Positions 15,922 through 23,226 of a stretch of DNA of 25,454 bases are shown here, piece after piece (position 1 is the first letter of the stretch; every line of letters begins with the position of its first letter). Source of the stretch: UBA1774 sp045223835 (GTDB taxonomy: Bacteria; Bacillota; Clostridia; Oscillospirales; Oscillospiraceae); NCBI GenBank assembly GCA_045223835.1, contig JBGUZS010000058.1, forward strand, positions 1-25,454, in the 5' to 3' direction. The notes below the pieces were generated by a model. That model saw only the letters and a program-made list of their open reading frames with translations, made no database searches and was not told the DNA's origin. The position numbers and the translations under genes are program-made.

Positions 15922-16890
15922 CTATAGCTCCCGGCAGATGAGGTCGATCACCGCCTCCACATCCGCCGGCACTGTCACCCGGCTGATCTTCTCCCGGGCA
16001 TACCCGGCATAGGGTACGCCCCGGAGATACCAGCTGAGATACTTTCTTGCTTCCAGACAGGCGATCTTCTCGCCCTTATCCTCCAGGGCCAGGAGGAATT
16101 GCCGCCGGGCGACGGCCATCCGCTCCCTCACCCCGGGCATGGGCGGCGCTTTCTCCCCCCGGAGAACGGCGGCTCCCCGGGAAAAGATCCAGGGGTTTCC
16201 CATGGCTCCCCGCCCGATCATGGCCAGGTCCGCTCCGGTATACTTCAGGATATGCGCCGCGTCCTCCGGCTCAAAAACGTCCCCGTTGGCGATCACGGGG
16301 ATATCCACCGCCCGCTTCACCTCCCGGATAATGTCCCAGTCGGCGCGGCCGGAATACATCTGGGCCCGGGTACGGCCATGCACGCACACGGCGGCGGCCC
16401 CCTCCTCCCGGGCGATGCGGGCCAGCTCCACGGCGCAGACGCTGCCGTTATCCCACCCCTTGCGGAGCTTCACGGTCACGGGCACGTCGGCGGCCTTCAC
16501 CGCCGCGGCGATGATCCGCCCCGCCAGGGGCAGGTCCCGCATGAGGGCGCAGCCCTCCCCGTTGCGCACGATCTTCCCTGTGGGGCAGCCCATGTTCAGA
16601 TCCAGGTAATCACAGCCGCTGAGCTCCCGGGCCTTCGGCGCCGCCCGGGCGATCACCTCCGGGTCCTTGCCGAAGAGCTGCACCCCGTATAGCCCGGGAA
16701 CGCGCTCCCTCCGGAGCAGGGCCTTCGTCTTCCCATCCTGGTACTCCAGGGCCTGGGCGGAGACCATCTCGCTCACCGCCCCGGCGGCGCCCAGCTCCCG
16801 GCATACGCTGCGGAAGGCCAGATCCGTCACCCCCGCCATGGGGGCCAGGATGAGCCTGCCCGGCACCGGCAGGCCGCCGATGCTCACCAT
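15922..16890 (-). CDS. dusB: tRNA-dihydrouridine synthase (DusB-like)
   Basis: 322 residues. The ATG at 16890 overlaps the end of the xth gene by 7 bases. FMN- and tRNA-binding motifs are APMAGVTD (16-23), LNMGCPTGKIVRNGEG with the catalytic C102, HGRTRAQMYSG, IPVIANGDV and GRGAMGNPW. The enzyme uses NADPH and FMN to reduce selected uridines of tRNA to dihydrouridine. The DusB/Dus1 assignment rests on the NPWIF-type ending and the size. The gene ends with TAG, the only amber terminator among the complete genes here. It sits in an operon with trmB, another tRNA modification gene. Confidence 0.93.
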   Translation of the reverse strand: MVSIGGLPVPGRLILAPMAGVTDLAFRSVCRELGAAGAVSEMVSAQALEYQDGKTKALLRRERVPGLYGVQLFGKDPEVIARAAPKARELSGCDYLDLNMGCPTGKIVRNGEGCALMRDLPLAGRIIAAAVKAADVPVTVKLRKGWDNGSVCAVELARIAREEGAAAVCVHGRTRAQMYSGRADWDIIREVKRAVDIPVIANGDVFEPEDAAHILKYTGADLAMIGRGAMGNPWIFSRGAAVLRGEKAPPMPGVRERMAVARRQFLLALEDKGEKIACLEARKYLSWYLRGVPYAGYAREKISRVTVPADVEAVIDLICREL

Positions 16891-17639
16891 ACCAGGTCCA
16901 GGCCCACCGGGCAATGGTCGGAGCCGGCGATCTCGCTGCATATGTACGCCTTGTCGATATTCTCCCGGAGCCGGTCCGAGGCGAGGAAATAGTCGATGCG
17001 CCAGCCGATGTTCCGCTCCCTGGCCCGGGTGCGGTAGGACCACCAGGAATAGGCGCCGGACAGCTCCGGATGCAGGGCCCGGAAAGTATCCGTGAAGCCG
17101 CTTCCCAGCAGCCTCGTCATCTTCCCCCGCTCCTCGTCGGAGAAGCCGGGATTCATGCGGTTCGTCTCGGGATTTGCCAGGTCGATGGGCTCATGGGCCA
17201 CGTTCAGGTCCCCGCATACCACCACGGGCTTCTCCGCATCCAGTCCCATGAGGTATTCCCGGAAACAGTCCTCCCAGTCCATGCGGTAGTCCAGCCGCCG
17301 CAGGCCGTCCTGGGCATTGGGGGTATACACCGTCACCAGGAAGAAGCCGGGAAACTCCAGGGTGATGAGCCGCCCCTCCTCGTCATGCCGGGGGATATCC
17401 ATCCCCAGGCGGACGGACAGGGGTTCCTCCTTGGTGAATACGGCGGTGCCGGAGTACCCCTTCTTCGCCGCGTAGTTCCAGTACTGATGATGGCCGGGGG
17501 TATCCATTTCGATCTGTCCCGCCTGGAGCTTCGTCTCCTGCAGGCAGAGGATATCCGGATCCAGCCCCCGGAAGAAATCCATGAAGCCCTTGTTCATGCA
17601 GGCCCGCAGGCCGTTTACGTTCCAGGAGATGAGTCTCAT
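16884..17639 (-). CDS. xth: Exodeoxyribonuclease III / AP endonuclease
   Basis: 251 residues, typical for the ExoIII (Xth/ExoA) family. Catalytic motifs are all present: SWNVNGLR (5-12), LQETK with metal-binding E35, YTPN, GDLNVAH with D144 and N146, a WRIDYFL strand, and GSDHCPV with the D241-H242 pair. The enzyme cuts DNA at abasic sites and removes 3' blocking groups during base excision repair. The ATG overlaps the trmB stop (ATGA) and the stop overlaps the dusB start, so it is translated inside a tightly coupled operon. Confidence 0.95.
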   Translation of the reverse strand: MRLISWNVNGLRACMNKGFMDFFRGLDPDILCLQETKLQAGQIEMDTPGHHQYWNYAAKKGYSGTAVFTKEEPLSVRLGMDIPRHDEEGRLITLEFPGFFLVTVYTPNAQDGLRRLDYRMDWEDCFREYLMGLDAEKPVVVCGDLNVAHEPIDLANPETNRMNPGFSDEERGKMTRLLGSGFTDTFRALHPELSGAYSWWSYRTRARERNIGWRIDYFLASDRLRENIDKAYICSEIAGSDHCPVGLDLVW

Positions 17640-18271
17640 TTCACCCTCGCTGTCAGCCGGCAGATGGGTTTCCCCTCGCCGTAGAATTTCTTTTCGTAAT
17701 CCGTCATGATCCCCACGGGACCGTTTGCATGAAGGTCCCGGGTGACCTCCGATACCTGCCAGCCGCAGGCGAGGAGCTGTTCCTCGGACCAGTCGAAAAG
17801 GTCCCGGTTATCCGTCTTGAACCAGATCTCCCCCTCCGGCTTCAGGATCTGCCGGTACAGGGCCAGAAAGCCCGGCGCGGTGAGCCGCCGCTTGAACTGC
17901 TTCTTCTTCGGCCAGGGATCGCAGAAGTTGATGTAGATCCGGTCCGCCTCCCCCGCGTCGAAGAGCTCCGGCAGACGGGCGGCGTCCGCGTCCAGGAAGC
18001 GGACGTTCCCCAGCCCCATTTCGCAGGCTCGCTCCATGGCCACCACCATGGCGTCCGGCACCCGCTCCACCGCGGCGAAGAGGGCCTCCGGCTCCGCCTG
18101 GGCGGAGGCGCAGGTGAAGCTCCCCTTCCCGCAGCCCAGCTCCAGATACAGGCGGCTGCAGGCGGGGAAACCCTCCAGCCAGCGGCCCCGGAGCTTCTCC
18201 GGTTCGGGCTCCAGCACCGCCGAAGCCTTTTCCATCCGGGGGATCAGGTTGGGCTTTTTCCGCATGCGCAT
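17636..18271 (-). CDS. trmB: tRNA (guanine-N7-)-methyltransferase TrmB
   Basis: 211 residues. The SAM-binding motif LELGCGKGSF is at 43-52 and the family signature NFCDPWPKKKQFKRRL at 115-130, with WFKTDNRDLF further on. TrmB methylates G46 in the variable loop of many tRNAs to m7G. GGAGG lies 8 bases before the first ATG; a second ATG two codons later is also possible. It follows the MFS gene by 13 bases and overlaps xth by 4. Confidence 0.95.
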   Translation of the reverse strand: MRMRKKPNLIPRMEKASAVLEPEPEKLRGRWLEGFPACSRLYLELGCGKGSFTCASAQAEPEALFAAVERVPDAMVVAMERACEMGLGNVRFLDADAARLPELFDAGEADRIYINFCDPWPKKKQFKRRLTAPGFLALYRQILKPEGEIWFKTDNRDLFDWSEEQLLACGWQVSEVTRDLHANGPVGIMTDYEKKFYGEGKPICRLTARVK

Positions 18272-18284
18272 GGCTTCGCCCTCC

Positions 18285-19490
18285 TCAGTGCAGCCGCTTC
18301 CGCAGGCGGCTCCAGGTGACGGCGAACAGCAGCAGGCAGAGGACCTGAGGAATGACGCCGGTACAGAGGTACATGGCGGAGTAATCGTCGATCCGGGCGT
18401 TCAGGATCATGCCGCCGATCAGCGGGCCGATGAAGTAGCCCAGGTCCATGCCGAAGAACTGGGTATTGCTGGCAACGCCCCGGCGCTCCGGCTCCACAGA
18501 GCGGATGCACAGGGTCTGGATGGAGGGGTTCGCCGCCCCGAAGCCGATGGCGGCCAGCACCGCCCCCAGGAGCATCGTGCCCAGGTTCCGCCCCAGAGCC
18601 ACGACCACATAGCTCAGGGCAAAGATGATCAGACTGGGGATCAGCACCTTTTCCATGGAGACCCGGTCCGCCAGCTTCCCGAAGAAGGGGCGGGCCGCCA
18701 GGAGGACGAGGGCGTATACCGTGAAGAAAATGGCGATATTGGGGATGCCCAGGGTCTTGGCATAGGGCACCATGTACACGTTATACATGGTGCTGGACAT
18801 GCTGACGAGGCCCATCATCACCGTGGGCAGCAGGGCCTCCTTCGCCACGATGTTCTTGTACCAGGCCCCCAGGGCGCTGCGCTCCGGCCGACCCGGATCC
18901 GGCATGAGGAGGGTGGGGATGATGGCCAGGAGCATGAAGAGGGCGGCCAGGAGAAACACGGCGGTATAGCCCGCCGCCTCATCCCACCGGTTCACTGCCC
19001 AGTCCCGCAGGGAGATGCCCAGACCGGGGCCCAGGGCCATGGCCAGGGCCGCCCCCGCCCCATAGAGGCCCACGGCGGAGCCCAGCTTTTCCCGGGGGAC
19101 GCTGTCGCTGGCGATGGTGAGGCCCAGGGAGCCCACGAAGGCGAACTGGAGCCCATGGAGGATGCGGGCCAGGATGAACACGCCCACGCTCCCCGCCACG
19201 GCGTAGATCAGGTTGGTGACCACCCCCGCGGCATAGACCCAGATCATGAGCTTCCGCTTGTTCACCATGGTAATGGTGGGGCCGGAAATGGGCCGGGCGG
19301 CGCAGGCTACGCCGAAATACAGGCCGGAGATGGTGCCCACCAGCACGGCGCTGGCCCCAAGGAAGGTGGCGTAGGTCGAGATGAGGCTGTTCACGCAGTG
19401 CTGAGAAAAGCAGAGGAAGAGGTTCGCCTGCAAGGCGCAGATATATCCCCGTGTCCAGATGGTCGCTTTCTTGGTTTCCGTCTTATCCAT
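18285..19490 (-). CDS. MFS transporter
   Basis: 401 residues with about twelve hydrophobic segments, the usual major facilitator layout. The cytoplasmic loop after helix 2 carries SGPTITMVNKRKLM, a form of the GxxxD-R-xGRR/K loop. The symmetrical FGKLADRVSMEKVL loop appears in the second half. LARILHGLQFAFVGS resembles the helix-4 Arg-containing segment of drug and sugar exporters. The substrate cannot be predicted. It is the first gene of the minus-strand operon, and its ribosome binding site is a weak GGGGGG 7 bases before the ATG. Confidence 0.9.
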   Translation of the reverse strand: MDKTETKKATIWTRGYICALQANLFLCFSQHCVNSLISTYATFLGASAVLVGTISGLYFGVACAARPISGPTITMVNKRKLMIWVYAAGVVTNLIYAVAGSVGVFILARILHGLQFAFVGSLGLTIASDSVPREKLGSAVGLYGAGAALAMALGPGLGISLRDWAVNRWDEAAGYTAVFLLAALFMLLAIIPTLLMPDPGRPERSALGAWYKNIVAKEALLPTVMMGLVSMSSTMYNVYMVPYAKTLGIPNIAIFFTVYALVLLAARPFFGKLADRVSMEKVLIPSLIIFALSYVVVALGRNLGTMLLGAVLAAIGFGAANPSIQTLCIRSVEPERRGVASNTQFFGMDLGYFIGPLIGGMILNARIDDYSAMYLCTGVIPQVLCLLLFAVTWSRLRKRLH

Positions 19491-19543
19491 GTTCGGCCCC
19501 CCGCAGGCCGGAGCGGATCCGGCCCAGTGTTCTGTATCTCAGT

Positions 19544-19572
19544 AATTTATCATGGGGATACTCATCCGTCAA
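19544..19572 (-). promoter_or_regulatory. Predicted promoter of the MFS-trmB-xth-dusB-sigma operon
   Basis: On the minus strand TTGACG and TAAATT (two mismatches) are 17 bases apart. The leader carries a GGCCGGA-5-TCCGGCC hairpin (19506-19524) between the promoter and the start codon. Confidence 0.5.
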
Positions 19573-19598
19573 GTTTTCCGGAGGGCAAAACTCCCGCC

Positions 19599-19627
19599 TT
19601 GTGCGCCGCCCCGCAGCATGGTATAGT
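19599..19627 (+). promoter_or_regulatory. Predicted promoter of the hydroxyacid dehydrogenase-prmA operon
   Basis: TTGTGC and TATAGT (one mismatch) are 17 bases apart. Transcription would begin near 19634, which argues against the in-frame ATG at 19635 as the start of translation. Confidence 0.5.
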
Positions 19628-19670
19628 GTAGGACATGGAAAAAACAGCGGCAGAGAATGGAGGAACGCCC

Positions 19671-20618
19671 ATGCGCATCGTGATCCTGGATGGGGATACC
19701 CTGGGTCCCCGGCTGGACCTGAGCCCCCTGGAGTCCCTGGGGGAGACGGAGTATTACGCCGCCACCGCCCCGGAGGAGATCCCGGAGCGGCTGAGGGAGG
19801 CGGACGTGGCCCTGGTGAACAAGCTGCGTCTCGGCCCCCGGAACCTGGCGGGAAACGGCAGGCTGAAGCTCATCTGCATCGCCGCCACGGGGTACGACAA
19901 TATCGATACCGCCTGGTGCCGGGAAAACGGCATCGCGGTGTGCAACGTGGCGGGGTATTCCACGGACTCCGTCGCCCAGCTCACCGCCGCCATGGCCCTG
20001 TACCTTACGGAGCATCTGGGGACCTATACCGCCGCGGTGCGCTCCGGGCGGTATTCCCGGGGGACCACCGCCAACATCCTCTCCCCCGTGTACCATGAGC
20101 TCCGGGGCATGACCTGGGGCGTGGCGGGCTACGGCCGCATCGGCCGCCGGGTGGCGGAGATCGCCCGGGTCCTGGGCTGCCGGGTGATCTGCTGGCGGGC
20201 CCATCCGGAGCCGGAGGATCCCTATGTGCCCCTGGAGGAGCTTTGCCGGCAATCGGATATCCTCTCCGTGCATCTGCCCCTGAGCGAAGCCACCCGGGGG
20301 CTGTTCAGCCGGGAGTTGATCGCCTTATGTAAACCGAGCTGTCTCTTCATCAATGTGGCCCGGGGGGCGGTGGCGGACGAGGCCGCCCTGGCGGAGGCCC
20401 TGACGGCGGGCCGGTTGGGGGGCCTGGGGATCGATGTATACAGCGCTGAGCCCTTCCCGGAAACCCATCCCTTCTACGCCATCCGGGAGCGGGAGGATGT
20501 GTGCTTCACCCCCCATATGGCCTGGGGCGGTCTGGAGACCCGGCAGCGGTGCATCCGGGAAATCGGGGAGAATATCGCCGCCTTCCTGCAGGGGGAGCGG
20601 CGGAATCGGGTAGACTGA
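19671..20618 (+). CDS. NAD-dependent D-2-hydroxyacid dehydrogenase
   Basis: 315 residues from the ATG at 19671, which has GGAGG 7 bases before it; an in-frame ATG at 19635 lacks a site and lies at the transcript start. The nucleotide-binding motif is GYGRIGR (153-159). The catalytic triad of the family is present: R231 (NVARGAV), E260 (SAEPFPETH) and H282 (TPHMAWG). The enzyme interconverts a 2-keto acid and a D-2-hydroxy acid with NAD(H). Glycerate dehydrogenase/hydroxypyruvate reductase-like members look closest, but the substrate is open. It is followed 15 bases later by prmA. Confidence 0.9.
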   Translation: MRIVILDGDTLGPRLDLSPLESLGETEYYAATAPEEIPERLREADVALVNKLRLGPRNLAGNGRLKLICIAATGYDNIDTAWCRENGIAVCNVAGYSTDSVAQLTAAMALYLTEHLGTYTAAVRSGRYSRGTTANILSPVYHELRGMTWGVAGYGRIGRRVAEIARVLGCRVICWRAHPEPEDPYVPLEELCRQSDILSVHLPLSEATRGLFSRELIALCKPSCLFINVARGAVADEAALAEALTAGRLGGLGIDVYSAEPFPETHPFYAIREREDVCFTPHMAWGGLETRQRCIREIGENIAAFLQGERRNRVD

Positions 20619-20633
20619 GGAGGGAGATTCGCC

Positions 20634-21578
20634 ATGCGCTGGCTGGAGGTTTGCGTGGAGGCGGGAGATCGGGGAACGGAAAAGCTCTGCGCCTTTCTGG
20701 AGGAACTGGGGGTCTCGGGTCTGGTGGTGGAGGACGAGGCGGACCTGCAGGAATTCATGGAAAAGGACACCCAGTATTGGGATTATATCGATGAGGACTT
20801 CGTGGTCTCCCGCCGGGGGCTCTGCCGGGTGAAGTTCTATCTGCCCGAGGATGAGGAGGGGCGGAAGATCCTCCTGGCGCTCCGGGAGGCCCTGGAAAAG
20901 GCGGGGTACCCCGCCCCCGTCACCGCCTCCCTGCGGGACGAGGACTGGGAAAACAACTGGAAGCAGTATTACCGCCCCATTGCCGTGGGAAAGCGGCTCC
21001 TGATCGTCCCGGAGTGGGAGGCGGTGCCGGAGTCCGGCGGCCGGCTTCCCCTGCGGCTGAATCCCGGGCTGATCTTCGGCACCGGAGCTCACCCCAGCAC
21101 CCGCATGTGCCTGGAGGCGGCGGAGGCGCTCGCCCCCGCCGCGGATGCGGTGCTGGACCTGGGCTGCGGCAGCGGCATCCTCTCCATCGCCGCCCTGGTG
21201 CTGGGGGCGAAGACCGCCCTGGGCTGCGATATCGACCCCAAGGCCCCGGAGATCGCCCGGATGAACGCCGCCCTGAACGGCGTGGAGGACCGGCTGGAGG
21301 TACTGGCGGGGGACGCCCTTTCGGACTATGCCCTGCGCAGCCGCATCGGGCTCCGGCGGTATCCCCTCATCTTTCTGAATATCGTGGCGGACGTGATCAT
21401 CGCCCTGAGCCGGGACGCCGCCCGGTGGCTGGAGCCCGGGGGCAGCCTCATCTGCTCCGGCATCATCGACGGGCGGGAAAAGGAAGTTCAGGCCGCCCTG
21501 GAGGCCGCCGGACTCACCATCACCGCCCACCGGCAGGAGGAAAACTGGCACAGCTATACGGCGAAGGGAGGCCGGTGA
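20634..21578 (+). CDS. prmA: Ribosomal protein L11 methyltransferase PrmA
   Basis: 314 residues. The N-terminal L11-binding domain is followed by the PrmA signature DEDWENNWKQYYRPI (102-116) and GLIFGTGAHPSTR (145-157). The SAM site LDLGCGSGILSI (174-185) and the LNIVADVI loop follow. PrmA trimethylates lysines and the N-terminus of ribosomal protein L11. Its usual neighbour in Firmicutes, rsmE, is replaced here by a THUMP methyltransferase starting 2 bases after the stop. GGAGGGAG precedes the ATG. Confidence 0.95.
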   Translation: MRWLEVCVEAGDRGTEKLCAFLEELGVSGLVVEDEADLQEFMEKDTQYWDYIDEDFVVSRRGLCRVKFYLPEDEEGRKILLALREALEKAGYPAPVTASLRDEDWENNWKQYYRPIAVGKRLLIVPEWEAVPESGGRLPLRLNPGLIFGTGAHPSTRMCLEAAEALAPAADAVLDLGCGSGILSIAALVLGAKTALGCDIDPKAPEIARMNAALNGVEDRLEVLAGDALSDYALRSRIGLRRYPLIFLNIVADVIIALSRDAARWLEPGGSLICSGIIDGREKEVQAALEAAGLTITAHRQEENWHSYTAKGGR

Positions 21579-21580
21579 AC

Positions 21581-22690
21581 ATGGAGCTCACCCTCTGCGT
21601 CCCCTGCCTCTTCGGCCTGGAGGGGCTGGCGGCGGACGAACTGAAATACATGGGCTGCCGGAACGTGCGCAGCGAAACGGGGCGGGTCCTCTTTGACGGG
21701 GACGAGCGGGATCTGGTGCGGGCAAATCTGTGGCTCCGCACCGGGGAGCGGGTCTATGTCCTGCTGGGGGAATTCCCCGCCCCCACCTTCGACGCCCTCT
21801 TTGAGGGGACGAAGGCCCTGGAATGGGAAAAGCTCATCGACTACCGGGCCCAGTTTCCGGTGAAGGGCTCCAGCCTGGACAGCGCCCTGAAATCCATTCC
21901 AGACTGTCAGCGCATCGTGAAAAAGGCGGCGGCTGCCCGGCTGGGAAACGCCTACCGGGCGGAACGGCTGCCGGAAACCGGCTCCATCTGCCCCATCCGC
22001 TTTTCCCTGCTGAAGGACCGGGCCTCCCTGTATCTGGATACCAGCGGCATCAGCCTCCACAAGCGGGGCTGGCGGCAGAACGCCAATCTGGCCCCCCTGC
22101 GGGAGACCCTGGCGGCGGCCATGGTGAAGCTCAGCCGCTTCAAGGGGAAGGAAACGGTGCTGGATCCCTTCTGCGGCTCCGGCACCATTGCCATCGAGGC
22201 CGCCCTGGCCGCCCGGAACAGGGCCCCGGGGCTGAACCGGAGCTTCATTGCGGAGAAATGGGTCTCCATTCCGGAAAAGCTCTGGGAGGAGGAGCGGGAG
22301 GCCGCCCGGAGCCGGGAGTATCCCGGCCCCTACCGGATCCTCGCCGGGGATATCGACCCCGCCGCCCTGGAGATCGCCAAGCGCAACGCAGACCTGGCGG
22401 GGGTGGCGGAGGATATCACCTTCTTTCAGGCGGACGCCCTGGAGCGGGCGCTGCCGGAGGGGCCGGGGATCCTGCTGACCAATCCCCCCTACGGAGACCG
22501 GCTCCTGGACGCCGCCCAGGCGGAGGCCCTGTACCGGGGCATGGGCCGGGCCTGGCGGGGGGCAAAGGACTGGCGTTTCTACGTCCTCACCTCCAGCCTG
22601 GATTTCGAAAAGAGCTTCGGTCGGCGCTCGGCAAAGCGCCGGAAGCTGTACAACGGCTCCATCCCCTGTCAGCTGTATATGTATTTCTGA
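21581..22690 (+). CDS. THUMP-domain class I SAM-dependent RNA methyltransferase (RlmL/YpsC-like)
   Basis: 369 residues from an ATG with GGGAGG 9 bases upstream; the open frame extends further 5' but overlaps prmA. The N-terminus (1-60) resembles the ferredoxin-like start of RlmL, and a THUMP RNA-binding domain follows (about 65-155). The methyltransferase core has DPFCGSGTIAIEA (195-207), GDIDP (256-260) and the catalytic NPPYG (301-305), the signature of N2-guanine RNA methylation. The RlmL family makes m2G2445 in 23S rRNA, and the B. subtilis homologue is YpsC. The exact target nucleotide is inferred, not shown. It is the last gene of this operon. Confidence 0.9.
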   Translation: MELTLCVPCLFGLEGLAADELKYMGCRNVRSETGRVLFDGDERDLVRANLWLRTGERVYVLLGEFPAPTFDALFEGTKALEWEKLIDYRAQFPVKGSSLDSALKSIPDCQRIVKKAAAARLGNAYRAERLPETGSICPIRFSLLKDRASLYLDTSGISLHKRGWRQNANLAPLRETLAAAMVKLSRFKGKETVLDPFCGSGTIAIEAALAARNRAPGLNRSFIAEKWVSIPEKLWEEEREAARSREYPGPYRILAGDIDPAALEIAKRNADLAGVAEDITFFQADALERALPEGPGILLTNPPYGDRLLDAAQAEALYRGMGRAWRGAKDWRFYVLTSSLDFEKSFGRRSAKRRKLYNGSIPCQLYMYF

Positions 22691-22748
22691 TTTAAGACTG
22701 GAGAAATCCGGAGAAATTTGAAGCAATTCTCTCATTCAGCTTGAATTT

Positions 22749-22790
22749 CCAAGGAATTTGCATCTATTCCTTGGATTTTCTGAAATTTTC
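22749..22790 (+). terminator. Probable terminator after the THUMP methyltransferase gene
   Basis: A perfect 9-bp stem CCAAGGAAT / ATTCCTTGG with an 8-base loop (22749-22774) is followed by ATTTTCTGAAATTTTC. It is embedded in a larger AT-rich inverted structure (22700-22804), in which two copies of GGAGAAATYY face two copies of an AATTTTCTC-type repeat. Confidence 0.6.
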
Positions 22791-22813
22791 TCCGAATTTT
22801 CTCTAATTTATGC

Positions 22814-22842
22814 TTGCACAATGGGTATACTTGGGTTATTAT
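22814..22842 (+). promoter_or_regulatory. Sigma-A promoter of groES-groEL
   Basis: TTGCAC and TATTAT (one mismatch) are 17 bases apart. The expected transcript start falls at about 22849, right at the edge of the CIRCE element. Confidence 0.7.
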
Positions 22843-22850
22843 ATATTGCG

Positions 22851-22877
22851 TTAGCACTCAGGTCGAGTGAGTGCTAA
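22851..22877 (+). promoter_or_regulatory. CIRCE operator (HrcA binding site)
   Basis: The sequence is a perfect TTAGCACTC-N9-GAGTGCTAA inverted repeat, matching the CIRCE consensus. HrcA binds it to repress groESL, with relief on heat shock. hrcA itself is not in this window. Confidence 0.97.
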
Positions 22878-22922
22878 CACCACAAAACTAAAGCGCATCT
22901 TACGCATATGGAGGTATATACC

Positions 22923-23210
22923 ATGAAGCTCATCCCTTTGTCTGATCGCGTGATCGTGAAGCAGGTGGACGCGGAGGAGACCACCAAGGCCGGCATCATC
23001 CTCACCAGCGCCGCCCAGGAAAAGCCCCAGATCTTTGAAGTCATCGCCGTCGGCCCCGGCGGCCTGGTGGACGGCAATGAGGTCGAGATGACCGTGGAGC
23101 CCGGCGATAAGGTCATCACCGGCAAGTACAGCGGCACCCAGGTCAAGGTAGACGGCGTGGAATACACCATCGTGCGGCAGAACGATATTCTGGCCGTGGT
23201 GGAAGACTAA
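22923..23210 (+). CDS. groES: Co-chaperonin GroES
   Basis: 95 residues, starting MKLIPLSDRVIVKQVD; GGAGG lies 8 bases before this ATG, and an in-frame ATG five codons upstream is part of the leader. The mobile loop that docks on GroEL is EETTKAGIILTSAAQEKP, and the roof region contains VGPGG. The end, VRQNDILAVVED, is typical. GroES caps the GroEL chamber in the cytoplasm during ATP-driven folding. groEL follows after 16 bases. Confidence 0.98.
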   Translation: MKLIPLSDRVIVKQVDAEETTKAGIILTSAAQEKPQIFEVIAVGPGGLVDGNEVEMTVEPGDKVITGKYSGTQVKVDGVEYTIVRQNDILAVVED

Positions 23211-23226
23211 CAGGAGGTAGAGAACA

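Noticed and set aside
19635..19670. Start of the hydroxyacid dehydrogenase at 19635
   Set aside because: That ATG lies at the predicted transcript start without a ribosome binding site. The ATG at 19671 has GGAGG seven bases upstream and matches the usual family N-terminus.
21014..21580. Upstream extension of the THUMP methyltransferase frame
   Set aside because: It overlaps the well-supported prmA gene, and the ATG at 21581 has its own GGGAGG site and matches the family N-terminus.
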